Part shown: positions 18,507-27,367 of the stretch, piece after piece
How positions within the stretch are numbered: position 1 is the first letter of the stretch
Layout of the letters: every line of letters starts with the position of its first letter
From: Petrotoga mexicana DSM 14811
Lineage (GTDB): Bacteria; Thermotogota; Thermotogae; Petrotogales; Petrotogaceae
Reading direction: 5' to 3'
DNA length: 64,000 bases
Assembly (NCBI RefSeq): GCF_002895565.1
Contig: NZ_AZRN01000006.1
Span: 29,301 to 93,300 of the forward strand
The notes under the pieces: model-generated
The model's database searches: none
What the model was told of the DNA's origin: nothing
What the model saw: only the letters and a program-made list of their open reading frames with translations
Made by a program: the position numbers and the translations under genes

Positions 18507-19322
18507 TTAATCTTCTATTTTTTCTGTAATGAAATCTTTCCAATTATCGAGAATAGCTTCCGTTACAACACCAGGCACCGTAAAAGTAAAATCAGGAAAA
18601 ATTCTTCTAACAGGTACAACACCTCTTGAAGTGTGGGTAAGAAATACTTCCTCAGCAGATAAAAGTTCCCATACTTGAACATTTGCTTTCTCTTCAACTT
18701 CTAAAGATAAATCATTTGCTAATTCAAGGACATCTTCTCTGGTTATCCCCGGTAATATTCCTGATGAAATATGAGGTGTCAACAAAACGCCACCACTGAC
18801 GTAAAAAATATTAGAATAGGTGCCTTCGGTAACATTACCGAACTCATTCAAAACGATGGAATCATAATAATAATCATATTTTTTATGGATGTATTTGATC
18901 GATCCATTTAAAGGTGTTTTTACATAATAAGGAATAATAGGAGAAGAAGTTTTTCTTTCTCTAGCTATATTTACTACCACGCCTTCTTCAATTAAATCTA
19001 CATCCTCTTTTAATTCTTCAACAAAGCAATAAAATGTTTTATATTTAGAAGTGAAAGGAGTTACATATATTTTAAATCTGAATTCTTCATAATTATGAAT
19101 CTTTTTTGCCTGATTTAAAATTATTTTTATCTTTTCCAGAGGTGGTATTTCAAGTGCCATAAAATCAGCAGATCGTTTCAACCTGTCATAATGCCTTTTT
19201 AAATTGTAAGGAATACCTGAATAAGTTCTGAGTACATCATAAATGGAATAACCATTCACGAATCCTTCATCATCTCCACTAACCAAGGGAAATTCTACCC
19301 ACTCTTTACCATTATAAAACAT
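18507..19322 (-). CDS. Class IV aminotransferase (PabC / branched-chain type)
   Basis: 271-residue PLP enzyme of fold type IV. Visible features are DGFVNGYSIYDVLRTYSG-like N-terminal contacts, the NEFGNVTEGTYSNIFYV segment with the family E and N residues, and LLTPHISSGILPGITREDVLEL near the C-terminus. The family covers 4-amino-4-deoxychorismate lyase, D-amino-acid and branched-chain aminotransferases, and the sequence does not separate them. It overlaps mtaB by 11 bases. Confidence 0.85.
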   Translation of the reverse strand: MFYNGKEWVEFPLVSGDDEGFVNGYSIYDVLRTYSGIPYNLKRHYDRLKRSADFMALEIPPLEKIKIILNQAKKIHNYEEFRFKIYVTPFTSKYKTFYCFVEELKEDVDLIEEGVVVNIARERKTSSPIIPYYVKTPLNGSIKYIHKKYDYYYDSIVLNEFGNVTEGTYSNIFYVSGGVLLTPHISSGILPGITREDVLELANDLSLEVEEKANVQVWELLSAEEVFLTHTSRGVVPVRRIFPDFTFTVPGVVTEAILDNWKDFITEKIED

Positions 19323-20616
19323 TCGATACCACCCCTTTATTTTCTTTAGACAAAGAAGATATCATTGTATTAAAAAACTGACCTTTTTCAATTTTTTTCT
19401 CATGAAATTGAACATTATGGGGAATATAATATTCATCGTATCCAAAAAAAACATCTTTTAAGCGATTTTCTGTCAATACCTTAACTTTAGACCCTATGAT
19501 ACCATTAAGGTAATTTTCTCTTGAGAGATCGGCAATTTTATTCATTTGTGAAAGTCTGGCCTTTTTCTCATTTCCAGGTATCTGATTTTTCATCTTAGCA
19601 GCTACAGTCCCTTCACGTGGTGAATACCTAAAACTATGGACTTTCAAAAGCTTAAGTTCTTCAATTGAATCAAACATGATACCTAAATCTTTCTCATCTT
19701 CACCTGGAAAACCAACTATGAGATCACAGGTAATAGAAAATTTTGAGTCGTATTTTCTTAAGTTTTCAATGGCTGTATAAATCATTTTTCTATTATACTT
19801 TCTATTCATTGTTTCTAAAATTTTATCGGAAAAATGTTGAATCGAAAGATGTACGTGTCTTTCAAATATTGGATAAGCGTTCAATATGGCAGACAAATTA
19901 TCGGTTATTATTTCAGGATATAGAGATGTTATTCTTATTCTAATTTCTTTATCAGCAAAACGCTTCCCAATTTGATTTAATAGTTCTTCCAAGGTTTCTG
20001 AATTGTCCACTCCATAATATCCCAAATTTGTTCCGGTAAGCACTATTTCTTTATAACCTTTTTCTATGAATTTTTCTATACTTTTAATAACTTCTTCTTT
20101 TGGTAAACTGACTATTTTTAATCCTCTCAAAAATCTTATTTTACAGAATGTGCAGGAGTTAATACATCCTTCCTCTATGGGTAAAAAAACCCTTGTTCGG
20201 TTATCGTACGGTTCGTTGGGAACTAATATGTCATATTTTTCATTATGGAGCCAAAAATGCTTATCTGAGTATATACCTTCTTCGTACAAAAAACGGTCTA
20301 TTTGTTTTTTTTCAAAATTACCTAAGACCACATCGGCACCTAATTTATTTAATTCTTCGGGATCAGAAATAGAATAACAACCTGTTGCTATAATCTTTGA
20401 ATTCCCATTTAATTTTTTTAATCTCCTAATTGTTTGTCTAATCTTCCTTTCAGCCTCTGAAGTAACAGCACAAGTGTTTAAAACGTATATATCACTTTCA
20501 CCCATTTTTTCTTCAAATACAATATCAAAATGAGGAGATAATTTCTCGGCCATCGCCTGACTTTCGGCTTGGTTCATTTTACATCCAAAAGTAATAAAAG
20601 AAACTTTACGCTTCAT
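19312..20616 (-). CDS. mtaB: tRNA t6A37 methylthiotransferase MtaB
   Basis: 434-residue radical SAM methylthiotransferase. N-terminal UPF0004 domain: TFGCKMNQAESQ, VLNTCAVTSEAERK and ATGCYS supply three cluster-binding cysteines. The radical SAM motif is EGCINSCTFCKI, and a TRAM-like C-terminus follows. It adds a methylthio group to t6A at position 37 of tRNAs reading ANN codons. The TFGCKMNQAES form and ATGCYS point to MtaB rather than MiaB or RimO. It overlaps the CBS gene by 11 bases. Confidence 0.93.
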   Translation of the reverse strand: MKRKVSFITFGCKMNQAESQAMAEKLSPHFDIVFEEKMGESDIYVLNTCAVTSEAERKIRQTIRRLKKLNGNSKIIATGCYSISDPEELNKLGADVVLGNFEKKQIDRFLYEEGIYSDKHFWLHNEKYDILVPNEPYDNRTRVFLPIEEGCINSCTFCKIRFLRGLKIVSLPKEEVIKSIEKFIEKGYKEIVLTGTNLGYYGVDNSETLEELLNQIGKRFADKEIRIRITSLYPEIITDNLSAILNAYPIFERHVHLSIQHFSDKILETMNRKYNRKMIYTAIENLRKYDSKFSITCDLIVGFPGEDEKDLGIMFDSIEELKLLKVHSFRYSPREGTVAAKMKNQIPGNEKKARLSQMNKIADLSRENYLNGIIGSKVKVLTENRLKDVFFGYDEYYIPHNVQFHEKKIEKGQFFNTMISSLSKENKGVVSNVL

Positions 20617-21064
20617 ATTCTATTTCACCGCTCAATGTTCTACTAAGTAAACCTATTCTCCTAATAACCCCTACCAATCTTTCATTATCATCAACGACAG
20701 GCAAAACCTTTAACTTATTTTTTATAATTACATCTGCCACATGCAAAACCGTATCATCAAAGTAAACCTTAAATGGCTTTTTTATCATAAAATCAGATAC
20801 TGGACGATCCAATATTTTTTTCAATCCATTAAAAAATTGATGGCTATCCGGTATAAAAGAAGTAGTTTCCATGAGCTTCAAATACCCCGGAAGTGAGGCA
20901 TCAATGATACCGCTTTCGCTTAAATACCCTACCAGTCTAAAATCACTTGTAACTATGGGAAGTGCAGATAAATTATGCCTTCGACATACAGTAATAAAAC
21001 GCTCTACTTTCTCATCTTCCATTAAAGATGTTAGATCTCTCTCCATTATTTCTTTAGCTTTCAA
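20606..21064 (-). CDS. CBS-domain pair protein
   Basis: 152 residues made of two CBS motifs: KEIMERDLTSLMEDE with ALPIVTSDFRLVGYLSE, then VSDFMIKKPFKVYFDD with LPVVDDNERLVGVIRR. CBS pairs bind adenine nucleotides and usually have regulatory roles; no catalytic domain is attached. I prefer the TTG at 21064 with AGAGGTG upstream; the GTG at 21073 lies inside that SD. It sits 17 bases downstream of the sugar kinase gene and may sense energy charge for it (inference). Confidence 0.85.
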   Translation of the reverse strand: MKAKEIMERDLTSLMEDEKVERFITVCRRHNLSALPIVTSDFRLVGYLSESGIIDASLPGYLKLMETTSFIPDSHQFFNGLKKILDRPVSDFMIKKPFKVYFDDTVLHVADVIIKNKLKVLPVVDDNERLVGVIRRIGLLSRTLSGEIEYEA

Positions 21065-21080
21065 GGTAAACACCTCTTTG

Positions 21081-22043
21081 TTATTCTAATCTTTCAATGG
21101 AAAACCTATTTAAACTTCTTTTTATATCTTCTAAAGTTCCTATCTTTTTTTCTATATAATCCGTTTTGGAAATGGCACTAGCCATACCGAATTTTGCAGC
21201 TTCAAAATAATTGAAATTATAATTTATTATGTAGTATAATATTCCCGACATAAATGCATCCCCCGCCCCAAAAAGATGTGACTTCTCAATTTTTTCCTCC
21301 GGATTAAAAAGCCACACACCCTCATTAGTTGTTATTACGTCACCGAAAATCTGATAACTCATAACAACTAATCTGGCACCATTTTCTATAATTTTTTTTG
21401 AAGCATCAATAAAATCATCAATACTTTCCAGAGTTTTTCCAAAAATTTCTGTTTTTCTTCTAAAGTCTGGTCTTACAACGGTAGGACAATTATTTAAAAT
21501 AGCTTCTTCAAAACAAGGGCCAAATGATTCCATGTAAGTAGTTTTTCCTCTTTTCTTAGCTTCCAACATCAAATCGGAATAAACACTACTTTTCAAACCT
21601 GGAGGAACACTCCCAGACACTACGACATGTTCCACTAATGAAAGAGAATTTTTGTATCTCCTCAAAAAATGATCGTAATCCTCATTGTTAATAAAAGGAC
21701 CTTTACTGTTTATCAATGTTATTACTTCTTTTAAGGGATCTATTATTTCAATATTTTCTCTACTTTCTTCGTCTGAATAAACAAAATTCATTGTTATATT
21801 ATCATACGCTGAAAGTTTGCTCTGAATAACGTTACCTATGTATCCCCCCAAAAAACCTGTTACTATCGATTTTATTTGTAAATTAGATAGCATTATTGAA
21901 ACGTTAATACCTTTACCTCCTGGTTCCATTTTGGAATTTGAAGGATTTTCTATTCTATACATATTCCCTACTTCAAAATTATCAATTATAACTTCTCTAT
22001 CCAACGAAGGATTTAAAGTGACTGATAAAAAATCGTACTCCAT
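21081..22043 (-). CDS. PfkB-family sugar kinase (1-phosphofructokinase/tagatose-6-phosphate kinase-like)
   Basis: 320 residues. N-terminal TLNPSLDREVIIDNF and GGKGINVSIML match the hexose-phosphate kinase branch of PfkB. VSGSVPPGL lies in the middle, and the catalytic anion-hole motif FGAGDAFMSG near residue 245 carries the base Asp. The most likely substrate is fructose 1-phosphate or a related sugar phosphate. SD AGGAGG precedes the ATG. First gene of the long minus-strand run. Confidence 0.87.
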   Translation of the reverse strand: MEYDFLSVTLNPSLDREVIIDNFEVGNMYRIENPSNSKMEPGGKGINVSIMLSNLQIKSIVTGFLGGYIGNVIQSKLSAYDNITMNFVYSDEESRENIEIIDPLKEVITLINSKGPFINNEDYDHFLRRYKNSLSLVEHVVVSGSVPPGLKSSVYSDLMLEAKKRGKTTYMESFGPCFEEAILNNCPTVVRPDFRRKTEIFGKTLESIDDFIDASKKIIENGARLVVMSYQIFGDVITTNEGVWLFNPEEKIEKSHLFGAGDAFMSGILYYIINYNFNYFEAAKFGMASAISKTDYIEKKIGTLEDIKRSLNRFSIERLE

Positions 22044-22189
22044 CGATTTCCTCCTAATACCAATATTATTTTATTAGTTATAGAAATTCAAAACTTGCTT
22101 TTGACGACCTTCCTTCCCACACATCGTTTCTAGAAAAGGAGTATGTACGATAATTCTCTATTTTATTTAAATAATTTCTTCTTTTCTAT

Positions 22190-22198
22190 ATTATATCA
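22190..22198 (-). promoter_or_regulatory. Extended -10 promoter for the pfkB-gyrB-ftsZ run
   Basis: On the minus strand TGA-TATAAT (an extended -10 element) lies about 150 bases upstream of the kinase start. No good -35 box is visible. The leader that follows is about 140 bases. Confidence 0.6.
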
Positions 22199-22230
22199 TA
22201 ACAAACCTAAGTATAATTAACTGAAAAATT

Positions 22231-22261
22231 AAAATAACGGGTACAAAAGACCCGTTATTTT
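22231..22261 (-). terminator. Bidirectional hairpin terminator after the radical SAM gene
   Basis: Perfect 12-bp stem AAAATAACGGGT / ACCCGTTATTTT with a 7-base loop, A-rich on one side and T-rich on the other. It ends the TetR-radical SAM operon on the minus strand. Confidence 0.85.
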
Positions 22262-22289
22262 AAAAGATAGTATTATAATCAAAGGATTA

Positions 22290-23738
22290 CTATTCAGCTT
22301 TTTTGTCCAATGCTAATTTTTCTTCATTTTCTGAGTACCTTCTCATCCTTACTTTGTAGTTATATACTCCTCTTTTTGAAGGATATTTTTCAGCATAGCC
22401 TTCTTCGTACCAAAGTTTATCGGCATATTTTTTCCATTCTTCGGCAAGTTGGTCTAATTCAGGCGCTAATTCATTCACAGTCCGCTCACTGCCTGGATGC
22501 TGTGGAATAGCGTTGAACTTCTTTACCATTGCCCTGAATACCTTGGGATTATCTATTATGGGACATGGTCTAAACAAATTATTGGAATAGGGGATAGTTC
22601 TCTTATAAGCCTCAAAAAATGGTGATTTTAAAATATCTACAATTCGTTTTTCCCTTATATTATCCACGGCAAACTGTTGGAAGACACATGGTTCAGCATA
22701 ACCTTTGGCGTTTATATGTAAATACTTAGCTCCCGCTGCTAAACAACCGTTAGTTAAGAAACCATGATTCCAGAAATCGGCAACAAATGCAAACTTTCCA
22801 CCTAACCTTAACTCTTCCAATTTGTAGAATCTTTCGTACCTTTGTTCTGCAGTAGGTACTAAATCCATCGAAGCATCCGCTCCTACGGGCATAAATTGGA
22901 AAACCCATGCATAACTCACATTGTTTTCTTTTAAATAATTCCAAAAATCATCACTCATTATAACATCGTGATTCTTTCTTGTTGCGGTGACGGAGGCTCC
23001 ATATATAACCCCATTTTCACTTAAGAGCTTCCAAGCGTTTTGAATTTTTTCAAAAACACCCTTACCTCTTCTCCAATCGGTGTCAGCTTCATATCCTTCA
23101 ACTGATATAGCTAATGTAGCGTTACCCAATTCTGCCAACTTTTTAGCGTTTTCTTCATTAATTAAGGTTCCATTCGTATAAATTAAAAAGTAAGAATCAC
23201 TGAACTCTTCTAGTACATCGAATAGATAAGGATACACAAATGGCTCTCCACCCGTTATAATGAAGAAATAGATACCTAAGTCATTGAATTGTCGAATTAC
23301 ATCAAAAATTTCTTCTTTGGAAAGCATATACTTGTGACCATACATAGCAGCATAACAACCCACACATCTAAGGTTACATGCATATGTTGGAGAAAGTACA
23401 GCTAATTTTGGAAGGACGATCCCATATTCATGCATCTTTTCTTGTCTTGTTTTTTCACCAACAGCAAATTCGTTGATGATTAGATTGTTTATTATTTTTT
23501 CAACAACTTTGGGATTAGATTTCTTGAACAAATCAGCCCAATTCACCAACATCGGATCATGGTTTTCCGCCCCTGTTGCTAATTTTCTAAGTCCACTTCT
23601 CGCAGGTTCTTTAGAGAATTTCGATAATGTCCATAACAATTTCCCAAGTTGATCCACATCAGAATGTCTTACAACGTTGGTTATTAATTTAGAACTTTGT
23701 TTAAGTAACATGTTTTTCATTGAGTCCATAACTGCCAT
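22290..23738 (-). CDS. Radical SAM protein with SPASM-like C-terminus
   Basis: 482 residues from the ATG at 23738 (AGGAGG eight bases upstream; the GTG at 23747 lies in the SD). An N-terminal helical region of about 115 residues precedes the cluster motif CNLRCVGCYAA and the SAM-binding FIITGGEPFVYP. A C-terminal cysteine-containing auxiliary-cluster region follows (NGCLAAGAKYLHINAKGYAE, PC, then RPCPIIDNP). The substrate is unknown. Co-transcription with a TetR repressor bearing its own operator suggests inducible expression. Confidence 0.85.
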   Translation of the reverse strand: MAVMDSMKNMLLKQSSKLITNVVRHSDVDQLGKLLWTLSKFSKEPARSGLRKLATGAENHDPMLVNWADLFKKSNPKVVEKIINNLIINEFAVGEKTRQEKMHEYGIVLPKLAVLSPTYACNLRCVGCYAAMYGHKYMLSKEEIFDVIRQFNDLGIYFFIITGGEPFVYPYLFDVLEEFSDSYFLIYTNGTLINEENAKKLAELGNATLAISVEGYEADTDWRRGKGVFEKIQNAWKLLSENGVIYGASVTATRKNHDVIMSDDFWNYLKENNVSYAWVFQFMPVGADASMDLVPTAEQRYERFYKLEELRLGGKFAFVADFWNHGFLTNGCLAAGAKYLHINAKGYAEPCVFQQFAVDNIREKRIVDILKSPFFEAYKRTIPYSNNLFRPCPIIDNPKVFRAMVKKFNAIPQHPGSERTVNELAPELDQLAEEWKKYADKLWYEEGYAEKYPSKRGVYNYKVRMRRYSENEEKLALDKKAE

Positions 23739-23750
23739 ACCGGACACCTC

Positions 23751-24353
23751 CTAATTTTTGTTGTCTTCTGTAAGACTTAAAATCATTTTTTTGAAATTAT
23801 CCTTTATCTCATCATCAGAGAATTCTACGCCTACGGCTCTATATATAACTAACCCATCAAACATCGCTTGTAACATAAATGCTTTAGTTTTCGAATTAAA
23901 TAACTTTTCAAATTTGCCGAGGATCTTTCCGTAATTTTCTTTGAATGTTTGAGTTAAAATTTTCATCATACTTTGATCATGTGTAGAATTCATCAAAATT
24001 TCAAACAACCGCATTAATTCTTTTGAAGGAAAAGTACTTAAAATTTTTGAATAAAGATTTGCATAAAAATCAGCACTTGCCTCCACACAATCCTGAGAAA
24101 GCACGGATTCGTTTTCTTCAAAAAAATTTTGGACTTTTTCTAACAGCGCACTAAAAGCAGAAACAATTAGCGAATTTTTATTTTTGAAATAGTTATATAT
24201 AGAACCTTTAGACAAATTACACGAAAGAGCAACATCTTCCATCGTTAGATTTGTCAAACCTTTTTCGCTTATTAATTCTAAAGTTTTTTCTGCTATGTAT
24301 TTTTTGCGTTCTTGTTTATCCAAAACCTTTACCCCTGTGTTAATTTGGATCAC
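23751..24353 (-). CDS. TetR-family transcriptional regulator
   Basis: About 200 residues. The N-terminal helix-turn-helix is typical: ISEKGLTNLTMEDVALSCNL, then SKGSIYNYFKNKNSL. The C-terminal ligand domain is all-helical. The coordinates use a GTG that lies inside the apparent SD (AAAGAGGTG). The true start may be an ATT at 24344 (eight bases from the SD) or the TTG at 24323. It lies 12 bases upstream of the radical SAM gene and behind a palindromic operator, so it probably represses both genes. Confidence 0.9.
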   Translation of the reverse strand: MIQINTGVKVLDKQERKKYIAEKTLELISEKGLTNLTMEDVALSCNLSKGSIYNYFKNKNSLIVSAFSALLEKVQNFFEENESVLSQDCVEASADFYANLYSKILSTFPSKELMRLFEILMNSTHDQSMMKILTQTFKENYGKILGKFEKLFNSKTKAFMLQAMFDGLVIYRAVGVEFSDDEIKDNFKKMILSLTEDNKN

Positions 24354-24362
24354 CTCTTTTTC

Positions 24363-24382
24363 CTGACTGACTGGTCAGTCAG
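24363..24382 (-). promoter_or_regulatory. TetR-family operator palindrome
   Basis: CTGACTGAC-TG-GTCAGTCAG: perfect 9-bp arms around two bases. It sits just downstream of the -10 box, across the expected start of the tetR-radical SAM transcript. The form is typical of TetR/AcrR-type operators. Confidence 0.88.
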
Positions 24383-24386
24383 TTAG

Positions 24387-24415
24387 ATTATAAACTATTG
24401 TGAAAAATAATTCAA
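24387..24415 (-). promoter_or_regulatory. Promoter of the tetR-radical SAM operon
   Basis: Minus strand TTGAAT (24410-24415), 17-base spacer, TATAAT (24387-24392). Confidence 0.85.
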
Positions 24416-24607
24416 ATATGATTAAATTTATCCGATTTATTACCGTACGTTTTATAATAAGATATAATACTCTATTTATAATAGATAGACAGCAAATATA
24501 TTAAACAGAACCAAAATCGTATTTTTTTAATTTAATATTTTCAGAAAAGACATTTTATTTACATATTGTTGCTGAAAATGTTACTCTTTTATGCTCTTTT
24601 CAAGTTG

Positions 24608-24683
24608 TCAGGAGCCTCCCTTTGCTTCGCTACCTATCTTTTTTAAAATCTTTTTTATTTTTAAAGTGTCTTACTAAAAAAAT
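24608..24683. repeat. Intergenic mosaic repeat, copy 2 (within a 405-base gene-free stretch)
   Basis: The segment TAAAATCTTTTTTATTTTTA followed by AAGTGTCTTACTA aligns with the right end of the repeat at 52630-52653; the GC-rich part is short here. The rest of 24354-24758 holds the tetR operator and promoter, AT-rich sequence with a possible TATAAT at 24463 without a -35, and the thiI promoter. Confidence 0.55.
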
Positions 24684-24704
24684 ATAGCTCTAAAATCCCA
24701 GTTA

Positions 24705-24713
24705 TGTTATAAT
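24705..24713 (+). promoter_or_regulatory. Extended -10 promoter for thiI operon
   Basis: TGT-TATAAT, an extended -10 element, 45 bases before the thiI start. No convincing -35. Confidence 0.6.
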
Positions 24714-24758
24714 TTAAATGTAGAAAATATTTTTTATAAATTCTAAGGTGGGAAATGA

Positions 24759-25967
24759 ATGCAAGTATTGATAATCAGGGTTGACGAAATTGGTCTAAAA
24801 AATAAGAACAAAATGTTTTTTATGCATAAACTCAAAGACAACATCCAAAGCAAAATTTCGCAGAATTTCATTTTCAAGGTTAACAATAACAGAATATATC
24901 TAATTCCTCAACAAAATATGGGAATAACCGTTAAAGATATTGACATTCTAAAAAAGATTTTCGGAATACATTCGTTTTCAATAGCCGAAAAAACTGAATC
25001 AAATATAGACTCAATTAAAACTCAAGTCTATAAAGTGGCAAAAAAATCTCTTGAAAACAATAATTATAAAACTTTTAAAATAAGTGTCAATCGAGCCAAC
25101 AAATCATTCCCTTATAACAGCCAAGAATTCGCTGGTATAATAGGTGAATTTATACTGAATAATTTCCCCCAATTAAAAGTTGATTTAAATCATCCAGAGC
25201 TTAATATAGAAATAGATATTAGAAAAGAAGGTACGTTTATATTCAACAATCGTTTAGAAGGACCAAGTGGATTACCTGTAGGCACATCTTCAAAAGGAAC
25301 CGTTTTGTTATCAGGTGGGATTGATAGTCCAATAGCTACTCTTTTAATGATGCGACGAGGGATGTTACTAAATGCTGTGAACTTTTATAGCCCCCCATTC
25401 ACCGGTCCTAAATCTTTAAATAAAATTTTGAAAATTGGTTCTATAGTGTCAGAATTTACGTCTTTCCCTTTTTATTTGTACGTGGTACCCTTAACTAAGA
25501 TTCAACTTCTTTTCAGAGATATAAAAGAAGATAAATATTCGGTTATTCTACAAAGAAGAGCAATGATGAGGATTACCAATAAAATTTCTGATATTACAAA
25601 CACAAAAGTTCTGGTCAGCGGCGAAAGCTTAGGGCAGGTAGCCTCACAAACAATAGAAAATCTACTAACAATTTCTGACTCCAGTCAAAAAGTTGTGTTA
25701 AGACCACTTATAGGTTTCACAAAAAACGAAACCATTAAACTATCTAAAAAATTTGGATTGTATGAAACATCTATTTTACCATACGAAGATTCCTGTAGCG
25801 TATTTCTTCCTTCTAAACCCGCTACTAAATCAAATATAAATCACATAAAATCAATTGAGGATTCTCTACCACATTTAAGTGAATTAGAAAAAGAGGTTTT
25901 AGATGAAGCTAAAAAATATAAGATTGAAGATAGTAAAGTCTCTGAAATTGATCACTTTGAATCATAG
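24759..25967 (+). CDS. thiI: tRNA 4-thiouridine synthase ThiI
   Basis: 402 residues. N-terminal ferredoxin-like and THUMP domain (about 1-165), then the PP-loop ATP pyrophosphatase motif LLSGGIDSPIATLLMMRRG near residue 185, and the YEDSCSVFLPSKPATK segment near the end. It lacks a C-terminal rhodanese domain, as in the short form found in Thermotogales and many Gram-positives. It activates U8 of tRNA for sulfur transfer. It begins a plus-strand cluster running to the TPR gene. Confidence 0.92.
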   Translation: MQVLIIRVDEIGLKNKNKMFFMHKLKDNIQSKISQNFIFKVNNNRIYLIPQQNMGITVKDIDILKKIFGIHSFSIAEKTESNIDSIKTQVYKVAKKSLENNNYKTFKISVNRANKSFPYNSQEFAGIIGEFILNNFPQLKVDLNHPELNIEIDIRKEGTFIFNNRLEGPSGLPVGTSSKGTVLLSGGIDSPIATLLMMRRGMLLNAVNFYSPPFTGPKSLNKILKIGSIVSEFTSFPFYLYVVPLTKIQLLFRDIKEDKYSVILQRRAMMRITNKISDITNTKVLVSGESLGQVASQTIENLLTISDSSQKVVLRPLIGFTKNETIKLSKKFGLYETSILPYEDSCSVFLPSKPATKSNINHIKSIEDSLPHLSELEKEVLDEAKKYKIEDSKVSEIDHFES

Positions 25968-26015
25968 TCTTATTTATATTAAACTAAAAAAAGGGACAAA
26001 AAAGGAGGACAGTTG

Positions 26016-26792
26016 ATGAAAAAGGTATTAGAAACAATAAAGGCGATCTTCTTCACAATATGGTTAATTATCGGATTTTTCGGGGTTGTGATTGTATATG
26101 GAAGTTATGTGTTGATAAAAGCTAATATCTTGGAAAAACGGAAAGGGATCAAAGCCTCTCAAGAATATATTAGAAAAGTCGTATCTTGGTTTGGAAGAGT
26201 CACTTTTAAATTTTTAAATAGCAACATTTCGGTTTTCGGCGAAGAAAATATACCACAAGAAGGTCCTTATGTAATAGTAGCGAATCATCAAAGCATATTC
26301 GATATTCCCCTAATTTTAGGTTATATTTATCCCACAGCTTTTATAGCAAAAAAAGAGCTTTCTATGATTCCTATATTGGGAAGTTTTATCAAAAAACTTG
26401 GTTCTATCTTAATAGATAGAAGTAATGTAAAAAGTGGGGCTATAGCACTTAAAAAGTTCGCAAAATTATCTCGATCAGGAGAAATTATAACCCTTTTTCC
26501 TGAAGGAACAAGGAGTTTAAACGGACAAGTAGGTGAATTTAAAAAGGGAACTCTTTTGATACCTTTTAGGTATAATATAAAAATATTACCTGTCACAATA
26601 GATGGAACTATCAAAATGAGCAAAAAAGGAAGCGCCTTTATCAAGCCTTCGAATATTAATCTATTCATACACGAACCAGTTGAGCCAAAACTTTTCGCTA
26701 GTGAAGGGGAATTAAGAGAATGTCTTAAAAGCATTATCAGTGAAAAGGTTACAATTGAGCCTCAACTGGCTTTGAAAGAAACAAAAACGTAA
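26016..26792 (+). CDS. plsC: 1-acyl-sn-glycerol-3-phosphate acyltransferase
   Basis: 258 residues. An N-terminal membrane helix (about 10-33) precedes the acyltransferase motifs NHQSIFDIP (NHxxxxD) and FPEGTRS, both intact. It acylates lysophosphatidic acid to phosphatidic acid at the inner membrane. The ATG at 26016 is chosen over a TTG at 26013 because GGAGG lies seven bases upstream. Confidence 0.93.
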   Translation: MKKVLETIKAIFFTIWLIIGFFGVVIVYGSYVLIKANILEKRKGIKASQEYIRKVVSWFGRVTFKFLNSNISVFGEENIPQEGPYVIVANHQSIFDIPLILGYIYPTAFIAKKELSMIPILGSFIKKLGSILIDRSNVKSGAIALKKFAKLSRSGEIITLFPEGTRSLNGQVGEFKKGTLLIPFRYNIKILPVTIDGTIKMSKKGSAFIKPSNINLFIHEPVEPKLFASEGELRECLKSIISEKVTIEPQLALKETKT

Positions 26793-26821
26793 TTCCAGTT
26801 TTTTAAAGGGGGTTTTTAACC

Positions 26822-27340
26822 ATGAAAAAAGTAAGCAATGTTACTATGGGAATAGATAAAGTTTCAAATTCACCAATAGTTTTCTTAAAGGTAGAAGATA
26901 CAAACGTTGTTGTACCAATATGGATTGGACCATGTGAAGCTGGTGTTTTGGCTTTAATATTGAGGAATGAAGATTTTGAAAGACCTTTAACCCACGATCT
27001 CATTGGAAATATCATCGAACAACTTAACGCAAAACCTATTAAGATAGAAATTGACCAATTCAAGCAGGATATTTATTATGCTAAATTAGTCCTGAAAGAT
27101 AGTGATTCTAAAGATATATATATCGATGCAAGGCCTTCGGATTGTATAATCTTATCGTTAAAAAATAACTTACCTATTTACATAGAAGAAAAAATAGTAA
27201 CCGAACATGGTATTGAAGCTTCTTTTATAAACACCGAAGAAGAAAGCGAATTCAGACAAGATATTGAAAATTTCGATATAGACGAGCTAAGAAGGAAGTT
27301 CGAAAATAAAAATAAAGATGAAGATGAAGATGACGAATAA
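26822..27340 (+). CDS. DUF151 bifunctional nuclease family protein
   Basis: 172 residues. DUF151 core: PIVFLKVEDTNVVVPIWIGP, EAGVL, RPLTHDLI and YIDARPSDCIILSLKNNLPI. Family members have been reported with DNase and RNase activity, but the physiological role is unclear. The C-terminus is a very acidic tail (KNKDEDEDDE), also common in this family. SD GGGGG lies upstream of the ATG. Confidence 0.9.
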   Translation: MKKVSNVTMGIDKVSNSPIVFLKVEDTNVVVPIWIGPCEAGVLALILRNEDFERPLTHDLIGNIIEQLNAKPIKIEIDQFKQDIYYAKLVLKDSDSKDIYIDARPSDCIILSLKNNLPIYIEEKIVTEHGIEASFINTEEESEFRQDIENFDIDELRRKFENKNKDEDEDDE

Positions 27341-27367
27341 TTTTTTCTAAAAGCACGAGGTGAATTG

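Noticed and set aside
22044..22190. Structured leader before the pfkB-type gene
   Set aside because: Only weak 4-bp pairings seen (ACGA/TCGT); not enough to claim a regulatory RNA.
24420..24600. Second promoter or small RNA in the tetR-thiI gap
   Set aside because: A TATAAT at 24463-24468 lacks a -35 and is followed by neither a hairpin terminator nor an open frame.
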